From: Tellurirhabdus bombi
GTDB taxonomy: Bacteria > Bacteroidota > Bacteroidia > Cytophagales > Spirosomataceae
Assembly (NCBI RefSeq): GCF_021484805.1
Contig: NZ_CP090557.1
Coordinates: 3,856,001-3,920,000, forward strand
Length of the DNA: 64,000 bases
Direction: 5' to 3'
The notes beneath the pieces are model-generated. The model did not search any database. It was not told the DNA's origin and worked only from the letters and a program-made list of their open reading frames with translations. How positions within the stretch are numbered: position 1 is the stretch's first letter; every line of letters starts with the position of its first letter. Position numbers and translations under genes: made by a program. This document shows positions 45,837 to 54,630 of the stretch, in pieces.

Positions 45837-46961
45837 ATGCTGTACATTTTAGCCGGGATTTTGGGTATTTACGCCGTTTTTACGTTGACGCTGTTTCTTG
45901 TCTGGATTAAAAACAAACCACTTCCACCGGCTCCGGCAGTCAACCAACCAACCATTACGATCATTATCCCCGTTCGGAATGAGGAAAAGACACTGCCTAA
46001 GCTGTTGGCGGATTTAGAGCAACAAACCTATTCCAAAGCCTATTTTGAAGTTATTGTCGCCGATGATTCGTCAACCGATAATACCTTGTCAATCACGCAA
46101 AATCTGATTTCTCAGGTTTCCTACCCGCTTCGGCTCCTCCCGCTCCCCAACGAACGCACGGCCTCGCCCAAGAAACGCGCCATCACCGCCAGCATCGCCC
46201 AGGCCACCGGCGATTTGATTGTTACCACCGACGGGGACTGCCGCGTGGGGCCACGCTGGCTGGAAACCATCGCTATGTATTACCAGCAAACGGGCGCTAA
46301 ACTCATCAGCGGGCCGGTTACGTTCACCGCCGAACAGACTTCTTCTGATTTTTTACAGACCGTCGAAGGCAGCAGCCTGATCGGGGCCGGTGCCTGCACG
46401 ATGATGCTGGGCGTGCCAACGATGTGCAACGGAGCCAATCTGGTTTACGAAAAAAAGGTGTTCAGCGAAGTAGGTGGATTTTCCGGCGTCGATCACGTTG
46501 CTTCCGGGGATGATGAGTTGTTGATGCACAAAATTGCCCGGCAACACCCCAACGATATACATTTTCTAAAAAACTCGGCGGCCATCGTTCAGACGTCACC
46601 GCACCGATCCTTTTCGGCTTTTTACCACCAACGCAAACGCTGGGCCAGCAAATGGCGTGCCTACGAAAGTTACCTTCCTTCGGTGTTGGCGGTGTTTATT
46701 TTTTCGGCCAACGCTGCTTTTTTAGCGACTCCACTTCTTTTTTTCCTGGGTAGCCTGACTGGTTTTCAGGCATTCTTGCTCTTCTTGTTGAAAGTCGCGC
46801 CCGAATGGCTGTTTTTGGGACAGGTTCTGGTATTTTTGCAAAAACGAAAGGCGGTAGGCTGGATACTCCCCACGCAGTTTGTTTATTCGCTCTACGTGGT
46901 TTTTTTTGGCCTGGCTGCTCAAAAAAAGGGTTTTCGCTGGAAAGATCGCGAGCTAAATTAG
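45837..46961 (+). CDS. Family 2 glycosyltransferase, membrane-bound
   Basis: 374 residues with an N-terminal membrane helix (residues about 2-22), a GT-A catalytic domain and two or three C-terminal helices. Catalytic motifs: IIIPVRNEEKTLPKLL (nucleotide binding), VADDSSTDNTL, the DxD-like TTDGDCRVGPRW, and the processive-type RKRWASKW (QxxRW-like). It is the topology of chitin/hyaluronan synthase-like GT2 enzymes. It follows the LPG-type membrane protein by 2 bases and precedes a polysaccharide deacetylase, so the three may make and modify one surface glycan; the sugar is not known. Confidence 0.9.
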   Translation: MLYILAGILGIYAVFTLTLFLVWIKNKPLPPAPAVNQPTITIIIPVRNEEKTLPKLLADLEQQTYSKAYFEVIVADDSSTDNTLSITQNLISQVSYPLRLLPLPNERTASPKKRAITASIAQATGDLIVTTDGDCRVGPRWLETIAMYYQQTGAKLISGPVTFTAEQTSSDFLQTVEGSSLIGAGACTMMLGVPTMCNGANLVYEKKVFSEVGGFSGVDHVASGDDELLMHKIARQHPNDIHFLKNSAAIVQTSPHRSFSAFYHQRKRWASKWRAYESYLPSVLAVFIFSANAAFLATPLLFFLGSLTGFQAFLLFLLKVAPEWLFLGQVLVFLQKRKAVGWILPTQFVYSLYVVFFGLAAQKKGFRWKDRELN

Positions 46962-47030
46962 ACCGGATCGGCAGCGTATGGCCGGAACGGTATCTTGAAT
47001 AACGGGCAACCGGGTTTTGCTGCGCTAGCT

Positions 47031-47663
47031 ATGTTTTTACACAAATCAAATTTTCTGCTTCGGGTAGCTTATCCGCGTTTTCGCTGGCGTGTTCGCACCC
47101 AGGAGCCCGTCATTTACCTGACTTTCGATGATGGCCCTATCCCGGATGTTACCGAGTCAGTTCTGGAAACGCTTCATCAATATCGGGCCAAGGCTACCTT
47201 TTTCTGCATCGGTGATAATGTTCGGAAACATCCTTTCATTTATCAGAAAGTCGTGTCCAGTGGAAACGCGATCGGCAATCATACGTTTAATCACTTGAAT
47301 GGCTGGAAAACAGAAGATGCGGTTTATCTGGAAAATTTTGCCCAGTGTCAGCAGCAACTCCATAATGCGACCAACCTGATGCGGCCACCTTATGGGCGTA
47401 TTAAACGCAGCCAAGCGCGGGAGGTGCTAAAAACGCACGAAATCATTATGTGGGACGTCTTATCCGGTGATTTTTCGCCCAATCTGACGCCCGAAACCGT
47501 TCTAAAAAAGACCATTCAGTATACCGAACCCGGCTCCATTCTGCTTTTTCACGATAGTCTGAAAGCCCGCCGGAACATGGAATTTGCCCTACCTCGCGTG
47601 TTGGATCATTTCTCCCAAAAAGGCTATCGTTTTGAACTTTTACCGTTTACGGCCCCCGCCTGA
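47031..47663 (+). CDS. Polysaccharide deacetylase (NodB homology, CE4)
   Basis: Metal-dependent deacetylase of N- or O-acetylated glycans, 210 residues. NodB motifs: YLTFDDGPIP with the base and metal Asp residues, metal His pair in IGNHTFNHLNGW, catalytic RPPYGRIK, and a late LLFHDSLKA motif 5 His. An N-terminal signal peptide is not clear, so it may act in the cytoplasm or be exported by another route. ATG 47031 is preferred to a TTG at 46995. It lies 69 bases after the glycosyltransferase and 7 before tatD. Confidence 0.92.
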   Translation: MFLHKSNFLLRVAYPRFRWRVRTQEPVIYLTFDDGPIPDVTESVLETLHQYRAKATFFCIGDNVRKHPFIYQKVVSSGNAIGNHTFNHLNGWKTEDAVYLENFAQCQQQLHNATNLMRPPYGRIKRSQAREVLKTHEIIMWDVLSGDFSPNLTPETVLKKTIQYTEPGSILLFHDSLKARRNMEFALPRVLDHFSQKGYRFELLPFTAPA

Positions 47664-47670
47664 ACTTACG

Positions 47671-48483
47671 ATGATTGACTCAATGACTTTAATCGACACC
47701 CACGCCCATATTTACGATCCGCAGTTTACCGACGATTTCGACGCTCTTTTGGTCAAGGCCGACGAAGCCGGAATCCGCCAGATTTGGATGCCTAACTGCG
47801 CCCGCGAAACGATTGACAGCATGATGGCTTTGGCCGAACGCTACCCCGACCGCTGTTTGCCGATGATGGGCTTACACCCCTGCTACGTAACCGAAACGGT
47901 TGAGGCCGAACTGGCGGCCGTTGAGAGCTGGCTGAGTCGCTACCCGTTCATGGCTGTTGGCGAGATTGGGCTGGATTTTTACTGGGACCTCACGCACGTT
48001 GATCGGCAGTTCGAAGCCTTTCGGACGCAGTTGCAATGGGCTTCTCACTACAAGCTCCCCATTTCCATTCATAGCCGTTCCGGTCACGACCGAAATGCCT
48101 TTACCGAAGCGGCTGACCTGATCGAAAAACTAGCCTTACCAGATTTGACTGGCATTTTCCACTGCTTTATTGGTACGCTGGATGAGGCGCAACGAGCTAT
48201 CGATCTGGGCTTTAAACTGGGTATTGGTGGCGTTTCAACGTTTAAGAACGGCGGTCTGGACAAAGTGCTTCCTCACGTCGATTTGGCGCATTTGGTTCTG
48301 GAAACGGACGCGCCGTATCTGGCCCCGGTTCCCTATCGCGGGAAACGCAACGAACCCGCCTACATTAAACTTATCGCCCAGCGAGTTGCGGATTTAAAGC
48401 AAGTCACCTTGGCAGAAGTAGCCGACGCAACCACGGCCAACGCCTTTTCTTTTCTGAAAAATTTCCCTGTATCCAACCATTAA
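47671..48483 (+). CDS. tatD: TatD-family metal-dependent deoxyribonuclease
   Basis: Cytoplasmic TIM-barrel hydrolase, 270 residues from ATG 47671. Metal-binding and catalytic residues: HAH in LIDTHAHIYDP, Glu in VGEIGLDFYW, His in PISIHSRSG, His in GIFHCFIG, and Asp in LVLETDAPYL. TatD proteins are 3'-exonucleases acting on damaged DNA or RNA and are not part of Tat protein export. A second ATG at 47683 is possible. It starts 7 bases after the deacetylase. Confidence 0.94.
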   Translation: MIDSMTLIDTHAHIYDPQFTDDFDALLVKADEAGIRQIWMPNCARETIDSMMALAERYPDRCLPMMGLHPCYVTETVEAELAAVESWLSRYPFMAVGEIGLDFYWDLTHVDRQFEAFRTQLQWASHYKLPISIHSRSGHDRNAFTEAADLIEKLALPDLTGIFHCFIGTLDEAQRAIDLGFKLGIGGVSTFKNGGLDKVLPHVDLAHLVLETDAPYLAPVPYRGKRNEPAYIKLIAQRVADLKQVTLAEVADATTANAFSFLKNFPVSNH

Positions 48484-48487
48484 TCCC

Positions 48488-49558
48488 GTGAGTTACCGTA
48501 CTGTTCACATTAATCCTGTTTTGCCCAATACGCCTCGCTCCTCGGTGCTCGTGATCTACACTGGAGGCACTTTAGGTATGGTTTACGACCGAAATAATGA
48601 TCAGCTTGTTCCATTTAATTTTGAGCAAGTCCTCGATCACGTTCCCGAAATTCGACGCCTGGATTTTGAACTGACCGTGATTATTCTGGATCACCTGATT
48701 GACTCCTCGAACATGCAGCCAGCCGTTTGGAGCCAGTTGGGACATATCATTCGGGATAATTACGATGAATACGACAGTTTTGTCATTCTCCACGGAACGG
48801 ACACGATGGCTTATACGGCTTCGGCCCTGAGTTTTATGCTCGAAGGCTTGAACAAACCGGTCATTCTTACCGGTGCTCAATTGCCCATTGGCGTAGCTCG
48901 AACCGATGCCCGCGAAAACTTCATCACAGCCCTTGAGATTGCCGCTGCGCAGGAAAATGGTCAGCCGCTTGTGCCCGAAGTCTGCATTTATTTTAATTCG
49001 ATGCTTTTGCGGGGTAATCGGGCCAAAAAGAAAGAAAGTGTGCACTTTAACGCCTTTCACTCTGAAAACTACCCGCATCTGGCAATGGCAGGCGTTCGGA
49101 TTGAATACAATACACCTTTCATTACGCCTTACCAACCCGATGTCAAGCTGACTCTTCACCATCGGATGGAGGCGCGGGTAATGGTTTTGCCCTTATTTCC
49201 GGGCATTAGCCAGCCGGTTGTACAGGCTATTCTGGAATTGCCGACACTGCGAGGAATTGTCCTGGAATCCTTTGGAGCGGGCAACGCGCCTACAGATGCC
49301 TGGTTCCTGGATGGTCTAAAACGGGCCGTTGATCGAGGGATGATTATCTTCAATGTGTCGCAATGCGATGGGGGTCGCGTCACGCAGGGACGTTACCAAA
49401 CCAGCAAGCATCTTGACCAAATCGGGGTGGTGAGCGGCGCTGACTGCACCGTTGAAGCAGCCATTACGAAACTCATGTTTGTGCTTGCCCAAGAATCGGA
49501 CTCCGCGACCATTCGGAAACGACTGGCCGAGCCCATTTGTGGCGAAATGAGCCTGTAA
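48488..49558 (+). CDS. ansA: Type I L-asparaginase
   Basis: Cytoplasmic enzyme hydrolysing asparagine to aspartate and ammonia; 356 residues. First catalytic Thr in VIYTGGTLGMVYD, second triad in FVILHGTDTMAYTASALSFML (Thr-Asp, with the Lys downstream), and the C-terminal GIVLESFGAGNAP. Length and N-terminus match the AnsA (type I) form without signal peptide. The start appears to be a GTG at 48488, 4 bases after tatD. No terminator follows; a GANN array begins about 18 bases beyond. Confidence 0.94.
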   Translation: MSYRTVHINPVLPNTPRSSVLVIYTGGTLGMVYDRNNDQLVPFNFEQVLDHVPEIRRLDFELTVIILDHLIDSSNMQPAVWSQLGHIIRDNYDEYDSFVILHGTDTMAYTASALSFMLEGLNKPVILTGAQLPIGVARTDARENFITALEIAAAQENGQPLVPEVCIYFNSMLLRGNRAKKKESVHFNAFHSENYPHLAMAGVRIEYNTPFITPYQPDVKLTLHHRMEARVMVLPLFPGISQPVVQAILELPTLRGIVLESFGAGNAPTDAWFLDGLKRAVDRGMIIFNVSQCDGGRVTQGRYQTSKHLDQIGVVSGADCTVEAAITKLMFVLAQESDSATIRKRLAEPICGEMSL

Positions 49559-49575
49559 ATGACAAGCCGATTAAG

Positions 49576-49758
49576 CCAATGAGCGAAAGAGTGATTGAGA
49601 GAAAGAGCGAATGACTGGCCGACTTTCGGTCCGTTGACCCTGTGGATAATTTTGCCTGATTACTGAAGTAGTTGAGCAAAGTTAAGTCAGGTCATTTCCA
49701 AGCATAAAACATTGAAATTACGCACCTTATGCGCTCATTCATTCTTTCGCTCATTCAA
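49576..49758. repeat. Inverted pair of degenerate GANN tetranucleotide arrays (locus 2)
   Basis: From about 49581 the plus strand reads in tetramers GAGC GAAA GAGT GATT then GAGA GAAA GAGC GAAT GACT. At 49731-49758 the minus strand reads TTGA ATGA GCGA AAGA ATGA ATGA, the same repeat in reverse orientation, ending at the stop of the STN gene. About 110 bases lie between, including CCTTATG next to the second arm, as at locus 1. Confidence 0.7.
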
Positions 49759-51759
49759 TTAATGGTTACAAATTCGAATACCAACTGAAAAGCCCAGCCA
49801 GCTATCCAGGCGACCATAATCGCCCATTAACTGGGAGTCGAAGATAGGGACCTCAACGGGGCGAATCGTTGGTTTTGGATAAATTCGTTCGCTATAATAG
49901 GCATTAGCCGTGGGACCAAACGTCAGGGCCAGATGCCGCGTTAATTTTTTCTCCAACGCAACGGCAAACCGAATTTGTGAATTACCTGCCTTCTCAAAGA
50001 GACCTCCGCCGGGCAGGTGGTAAATCCCTATCAGATCGGTATTGAGCATCCAACCACGACCGAAATCAAACGCCCGGCCAAAGCCATAGCCAGCACTCCA
50101 GCGCACTTCATTGGGCTGCATTCGATTAACACCCGCGGTAAAAATATTATAGAATCGCTGGTGCCCTGTTTTAAAAGCAATGTTGGCGGTATTTAGCTCA
50201 TCGAACGACACTTCCAAACGTCGGTAACCCTCTTTTACGTAACTAAAAAAGCCAAGCGGGGCCTTTTCGGATGATTGAGAAATATTGATGAAGCCCAACT
50301 GCCGCCCCCGGCTAACCCGACCGGCGCGGTTGAAGAAACCCGCGATCTGCGTTCCGGTTAAATCATTTCCCACTACGTTGAAAAAGCCCGCTAGTTGCGT
50401 TCCCTTCATTTGCTCCGCAACGACATTCCCAAAACCAGCCAGTTGGAAACCTTCCATATCATGCCCCGCCACGTTGAGGAAACCAGCAGCCTGAAAATTA
50501 CCACGCGCATCGCCATTTACCATGTTTGTGAAGCCCGCCACTTGCACACTGCTCGTTAGATCGCCCAGTACCAAGTTATAAAAACCCGCCGCCTGCACCC
50601 CGGTTACAGAACCTCCGATTGTGTTTCCGAAGCCAGCGGCCTGAACGCCCCGGAAACCTTGGCCATCTAAATTAACGAAGCCCGCCACCTGAACGCCATC
50701 TGACAGCCCACCTACCAGATTCGAAAAGCCCGCCACCTGCACGCCGCTGGCCCTACCCTGATCGATATTCAATACGCCCCCAATTTCGACCCCAGTCATT
50801 CCTAATGAATAGCCCGCAAGAATGTTGTACGATACCCGGTTAATAACCCGGGCACTCAAGGTATGATTGGTTCCGATGAAAGGCACGAAGGATACCTGAA
50901 GATCCCGGTACAGGGTATCACCGCCCATGTTCGCTTCGTGAATGGCCTGCCTTTTAGACAAAACCCAACTCATAAATTGCTCTTTACTGCGCTGCAATTC
51001 CTGTTTAGCCTGGTTCCAATCAATTTTGTTGGTGGATGAGCTAGCCGCAGGAATCGGATTTGTATCGGTCACCACCGCAACCACGGGTGGCGTACTCGGT
51101 ATGTTTATCACCGGGCGGGTGGTATCCTGCCGCACGCGTACCGGCAACGTTTGTATCGAAGCGGTTTGCAAAGGCGATGCAACTAACCGAATATCAACTG
51201 ACTGTGATTTTTTTGCCGCTAAGGTGACGGTCTCTCCGTAGTAATATTTCTTCCGTACTTCAAGCTGCACCGCCGGTACTTCGGCGGGTAGCTTCAAACG
51301 AAAATATCCGTATGGATTACTGACGGTGGAAGCCAGCGAAGTTTTCTCGTAGATACTGGCCTGCGGAATCCGGTTACCCGTCTGCCGATCAACGATGTAG
51401 CCATCCAAGATGAAACTTTTCGGTTCCGGGTCCGGGACGGCGGCCCGCCGCAAAATCACGTGATTTCCTCTGAATTTATACTCAATGCTTCCTTTGAAGA
51501 GGTGCGTCAAAACTGACCGCACGGGTAAGCCACCGCCCGGCGTCCGAAAGGTAACCAATGTGCCTTCATTAAAAATAACGGGACTATACGAAAAGAAAAA
51601 TTTCCCCTCGCGGGCAATCGACTTCAAGGCAACATCAATTCGTTCATTCCGTATATCGACCGTGATGAGTCGATCCAGGGGCGGAATGTCGGCAAAAGTG
51701 GATTTGCTACCAAGTAATAAGGTGGCAAAAACAAGTATAAGGATACGGTGGGGATTCAT
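49759..51759 (-). CDS. STN-domain protein with carboxypeptidase-regulatory-like domain and GVQVAGFxN repeats
   Basis: 666-residue exported protein. Signal peptide at 1-23. Residues about 33-105 are a secretin/TonB short N-terminal (STN) domain, which in TonB-dependent receptors contacts a FecR-type anti-sigma. A beta-sandwich CarboxypepD_reg-like domain follows (about 115-195). Residues about 323-495 hold about eleven repeats of 21-24 residues built on GVQVAGFxNxxxG, similar to LA_2272-family surface repeats, and the rest is strand-rich, likely a small barrel ending in an outer-membrane-like C-terminus. There is no TonB receptor plug or barrel. It follows a FecR and an ECF sigma gene, so it may be both signal sensor and regulated product. 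Confidence 0.85.
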   Translation of the reverse strand: MNPHRILILVFATLLLGSKSTFADIPPLDRLITVDIRNERIDVALKSIAREGKFFFSYSPVIFNEGTLVTFRTPGGGLPVRSVLTHLFKGSIEYKFRGNHVILRRAAVPDPEPKSFILDGYIVDRQTGNRIPQASIYEKTSLASTVSNPYGYFRLKLPAEVPAVQLEVRKKYYYGETVTLAAKKSQSVDIRLVASPLQTASIQTLPVRVRQDTTRPVINIPSTPPVVAVVTDTNPIPAASSSTNKIDWNQAKQELQRSKEQFMSWVLSKRQAIHEANMGGDTLYRDLQVSFVPFIGTNHTLSARVINRVSYNILAGYSLGMTGVEIGGVLNIDQGRASGVQVAGFSNLVGGLSDGVQVAGFVNLDGQGFRGVQAAGFGNTIGGSVTGVQAAGFYNLVLGDLTSSVQVAGFTNMVNGDARGNFQAAGFLNVAGHDMEGFQLAGFGNVVAEQMKGTQLAGFFNVVGNDLTGTQIAGFFNRAGRVSRGRQLGFINISQSSEKAPLGFFSYVKEGYRRLEVSFDELNTANIAFKTGHQRFYNIFTAGVNRMQPNEVRWSAGYGFGRAFDFGRGWMLNTDLIGIYHLPGGGLFEKAGNSQIRFAVALEKKLTRHLALTFGPTANAYYSERIYPKPTIRPVEVPIFDSQLMGDYGRLDSWLGFSVGIRICNH

Positions 51760-51810
51760 GTAGCTTTGTTGGTTTGGGCAATGCGCAGGGGATGACTTAG
51801 TCCCTACGCT

Positions 51811-52917
51811 TTATTCCCGGCATTCTTCTCCGTACAGGTAATATTGTTGCCCTTCATGCCGCCATGCAAGCCTTAATGGTTCAGCCGTAATTGTCAGCAC
51901 CGAATCAATTGACTGGTTGTGGTCAAAGCCAACCGTGAGGCGGCAATTAGCTAATTTTGCGTTACTTAGTCGAATATCCGTTCGGTATACTGTACTGAGC
52001 GTGCGGACAATATCTTCCAGCCGCTCGTTTTCAAACAGCAACTGACCGGTTTTATAGGCAAATAAATTAGGATCAAAACGAGGGGCTCTTTGGATGGTAT
52101 CTTTGGCAACATCGTAACGGGCCTGTTCATTTTTGGTTAAAAAGATCTGCTGCTTTTTAACGGCAAACTGCACTTTTCCCGTCTTCACCGCGACTTCCAC
52201 ATCCTTGGTGTAAGCCCTTACACTAAACGACGTTCCCAACACCTGAATGGTTGCCTGCCCCGCTTTAATTCGGAAAGGCCGGGCGGCATCGGGTTTTACC
52301 TCGAAAAAGGCTTCACCCGTTAACACAACCTCCCGGCTGTCGGCGGCAAACCGCTCAGGATAATCGATGCGGCTGTCTTTATTGAGGAAAACCTTGGTCC
52401 CATCCGGCAGCAGGCGCTCAACCGTTTTGTTTTTACTCTTTACGGCTACCTGCGCCACCAAGTCCGGGGTTTGTTGCTGCCGGAGTTCCCGCCAGCCAAA
52501 CCATCCAAGGCTCATCAGCAAAACCACCGCCGCTGCCACCCGCCAGTAGGCGGTCCAGGTCGAACGGGGCCGCGTTGGTAGCGGCCGAATTTGGGCTTCA
52601 ATCGTGGGTTCTTCCTTTCTTTCAGGCTGCAAGTCAAGCTTTATCCCGACTGGTTTCTCTGTTTCAGCCGGCGCTTTCATACGCCCTTTCATTTTTGCCC
52701 AGGCAGCATCTGTATCTACGGGCGCTGGCGTATCCGATGCCTTGTGTTTTAATTGTCCGGCCGTCTCCCAAATTCGCTCGAAGCGGCTAAACTCCTGCTG
52801 TTCATTGCTTTCGGTAAGCCAATGACGAACCCGCTCCGACTCATTCGCGTCGGATTCACCCGCCAGGAATTTACCCAGCAGGCTGTCATCTATTCGGTTT
52901 TCGGGTTCTTCGGCCAT
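51811..52917 (-). CDS. FecR-family anti-sigma factor
   Basis: Transmembrane anti-sigma regulator of the neighbouring ECF sigma factor; 368 residues. The N-terminal cytoplasmic part (about 1-120) contains the DSLLGKFLAGESDANESERVRHWL anti-sigma helix, the single membrane helix is at about 126-143, and the periplasmic FecR domain follows (LPDGTKVFLNKDSRIDYPERF, GEAFFEVKPDAARPFRI) and then a DUF4974-like C-terminal domain (LLFENERLEDIVRTLSTVYRTDIRL). Its gene lies 79 bases after the sigma gene and 51 bases before the STN gene, the usual order in surface-signalling operons, but with an unusual output gene. Confidence 0.93.
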   Translation of the reverse strand: MAEEPENRIDDSLLGKFLAGESDANESERVRHWLTESNEQQEFSRFERIWETAGQLKHKASDTPAPVDTDAAWAKMKGRMKAPAETEKPVGIKLDLQPERKEEPTIEAQIRPLPTRPRSTWTAYWRVAAAVVLLMSLGWFGWRELRQQQTPDLVAQVAVKSKNKTVERLLPDGTKVFLNKDSRIDYPERFAADSREVVLTGEAFFEVKPDAARPFRIKAGQATIQVLGTSFSVRAYTKDVEVAVKTGKVQFAVKKQQIFLTKNEQARYDVAKDTIQRAPRFDPNLFAYKTGQLLFENERLEDIVRTLSTVYRTDIRLSNAKLANCRLTVGFDHNQSIDSVLTITAEPLRLAWRHEGQQYYLYGEECRE

Positions 52918-52996
52918 ACTACACGGTAGGAACTTGACGAGCTGGCAATTGGCTCTTTTGGTTCACTAGTTCTTAAATCAAATTCTTAACAATAAA

Positions 52997-53587
52997 TCAA
53001 AAGAAATCAGCTAAGCTATTCAAACCCAATTCAAGGATCAATAAGGGTAAATAATCGGCTAGTTCCGTTCGCAAAATACGCAACGCTTTTCCAATTTGAT
53101 TTTCTACCGTTTTGATAGAAAGTCCAAGACGATCAGCAATTTCCTGGTATTTTAATTCTTCAAAACGACTCATTTCAAAAATAAGCCGACATTGCGTAGG
53201 CAGTTGCTGGATGGCTTCCTGGAGGCGCACCGACAACTCATCCGCAATTAGCGTCTGGGTGGGCGTTTCTGCCGATTGAATGCCATCATAAGCTGCCTGC
53301 TGCTGGTATTCGGCCTGCACGGCTACGTGCCGCAACCGGTTCAGGCAACGGTTATGCACCGCCCGGTAGAGATAGGATTTGAGCGAAACCTGAATGTCTA
53401 GATTTTCCCGCTTTTCCCAGATAGTTAGAAAAACTGCCTGTACCGTTTCCTCCGCATCATCCCAGTCTTTCAGAAATGTATTCGCGTACTGACAGAGCAC
53501 CGAGTAATACTGCCGAAATACTTTTTCGAACAGCGACTCGTCACCTTGTCGTATGGCTGCTACAATGTCCTGGTCTGCAATTTGCAC
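52997..53587 (-). CDS. ECF sigma-70 factor (Bacteroidota FecI-like)
   Basis: RNA polymerase sigma factor of the extracytoplasmic type, 196 residues. Region 2 includes FEKVFRQYYSVLCQYANTFLKDWDDAEETVQAVFLTIWEKRENL, and region 4 QLPTQCRLIFEMSRFEELKYQEIADRLGLSIKTVENQIGKAL carries the helix-turn-helix. It is likely held by the FecR protein until the STN protein signals. The start appears to be GTG at 53585-53587. A good promoter with a perfect -7 box lies 26 bases upstream. Confidence 0.95.
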   Translation of the reverse strand: MQIADQDIVAAIRQGDESLFEKVFRQYYSVLCQYANTFLKDWDDAEETVQAVFLTIWEKRENLDIQVSLKSYLYRAVHNRCLNRLRHVAVQAEYQQQAAYDGIQSAETPTQTLIADELSVRLQEAIQQLPTQCRLIFEMSRFEELKYQEIADRLGLSIKTVENQIGKALRILRTELADYLPLLILELGLNSLADFF

Positions 53588-53612
53588 GAGCTTGCTTTGA
53601 ATTTTTCTCTCG

Positions 53613-53642
53613 CAAAGCTACAATTCTTTTGATTTGAACACA
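53613..53642 (-). promoter_or_regulatory. Promoter of the ECF sigma gene
   Basis: On the minus strand, TGTG (complement of 53639-53642), an 18-base spacer and TAGCTTTG (complement of 53613-53620), a perfect TAnnTTTG. It sits 25 bases before the GTG start. It looks like a housekeeping promoter, so the sigma gene is probably transcribed without self-activation. Confidence 0.6.
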
Positions 53643-54019
53643 CTGCCATTTACTATACGACACGGAAAAGTGACTTTCCCCCTATCCGTGGCTACCTTTT
53701 TTCTGTTATAGTCAAGTCGCTGCTCTTGTTACAGGTAACAGTACGGATTCGCTGGTTATCAAACGGCTAGTATTTTGCAAGGCCAAGCGACTATTGGTAT
53801 TCAGGTTTTTCTTAATCATGATTTGAATTAAGCCGCATTTCATTACTCTTTTTCTATTATGCATTTAAGCATGATAGTACATACATCAATGTATTTTATT
53901 GGCATTTAAGTGATCGTTCAAGAGGCATTTAATTAATGTGAATACACCATTTTTTTCATTTACTAATTCACATTGATTTATAAAAACTTGACTGCTTTAG
54001 GGCATTATAAAAGTTTTTA

Positions 54020-54051
54020 TTGACTTACTTAATTTTATTTCAATAGTTTTG
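54020..54051 (+). promoter_or_regulatory. Strong Bacteroidota promoter upstream of the basic-tailed protein
   Basis: TTG at 54020-54022, 21-base spacer, TAGTTTTG at 54044-54051 (perfect TAnnTTTG), within AT-rich sequence that may act as an UP-like element. The leader to the ATG at 54121 would be about 60 bases. Confidence 0.7.
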
Positions 54052-54120
54052 TAATCGTTCAGCATGTATGAACGCTTTGAAGACCAACACCTATTTAAAT
54101 CTTACAAGAACATTTAATCA

Positions 54121-54609
54121 ATGAAAGAGAAAAAAATTCGTTTCTTCTCTCCGCAGGACAACGAAGAAACAAAACCGAAACCTGCCAAAGAGCAAAAGGA
54201 AGCCGCTCCAACCGCTTCGATTTCGCTAACTGGCCGACTGATTTTTCCGATTAAAACAATTGAAAAATTAGATGTAAATCCTGAAACAACTCGTTTCCGA
54301 GTTGGCGTTGAAGAAGGAAAAAGAAAAGTTAAATCACTGTACCTGGTTCCGGCTACAGATGATAGCGCGGATGTTTTTGAACTGGTCAAAATTGGCCGTA
54401 GTTATACCATTCCCCTGCAGGGAATCCTCAAGAATTTAAACCTTGATTATACAACAACACTGTTTATTTTCTCGGTTAAATCATTCGATTACGAAGATTC
54501 AGCTCGCGCATTTGAGCTGGCACTAACCGAGCAGCAGGAACGTGTCAAGAAAGAAGGCGAGCCTAAAAAACGCGGCCGTAAGCCTGCTTCCGCCAAGATT
54601 GAAGAATAA
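54121..54609 (+). CDS. Unknown 162-residue protein with charged N-terminus and AT-hook-like basic tail
   Basis: Cytoplasmic protein without signal peptide. The first 30 residues are very charged and low in complexity (KEKKIRFF, KPKPAKEQKEAAP). A central domain of about 100 residues has regular strands (ISLTGRLIFPIKTIEKL, VKSLYLVPATDD, TLFIFSVKSFDY). The end is Lys/Arg-rich with KKRGRKPASAK, containing the GRKP core of AT-hooks that contact the minor groove of AT-rich DNA. It has one of the best promoters in the window and a terminator, so it is likely abundant and monocistronic. A nucleoid-associated or DNA-binding role is inferred from the tail; no family is recognised. Confidence 0.8.
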   Translation: MKEKKIRFFSPQDNEETKPKPAKEQKEAAPTASISLTGRLIFPIKTIEKLDVNPETTRFRVGVEEGKRKVKSLYLVPATDDSADVFELVKIGRSYTIPLQGILKNLNLDYTTTLFIFSVKSFDYEDSARAFELALTEQQERVKKEGEPKKRGRKPASAKIEE

Positions 54610-54630
54610 GCAGGACACACTTGTTTATTT

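Larger units (their letters stand above)
53588..54120. other. AT-rich intergenic region between divergent genes, two promoters, no gene
   Basis: This 533-base stretch is markedly more AT-rich than its surroundings, especially 53800-54060. It holds the ECF sigma promoter at one end (53613-53642) and the promoter of the gene at 54121 at the other (54020-54051). The middle has no open frame of note, RNA gene or repeat. Confidence 0.7.

Noticed and set aside
50285-50791. Regularly spaced DNA repeats that might suggest a CRISPR array
   Set aside because: They are in frame and encode the GVQVAGFxN protein repeats; the DNA copies are not identical and there are no spacers.
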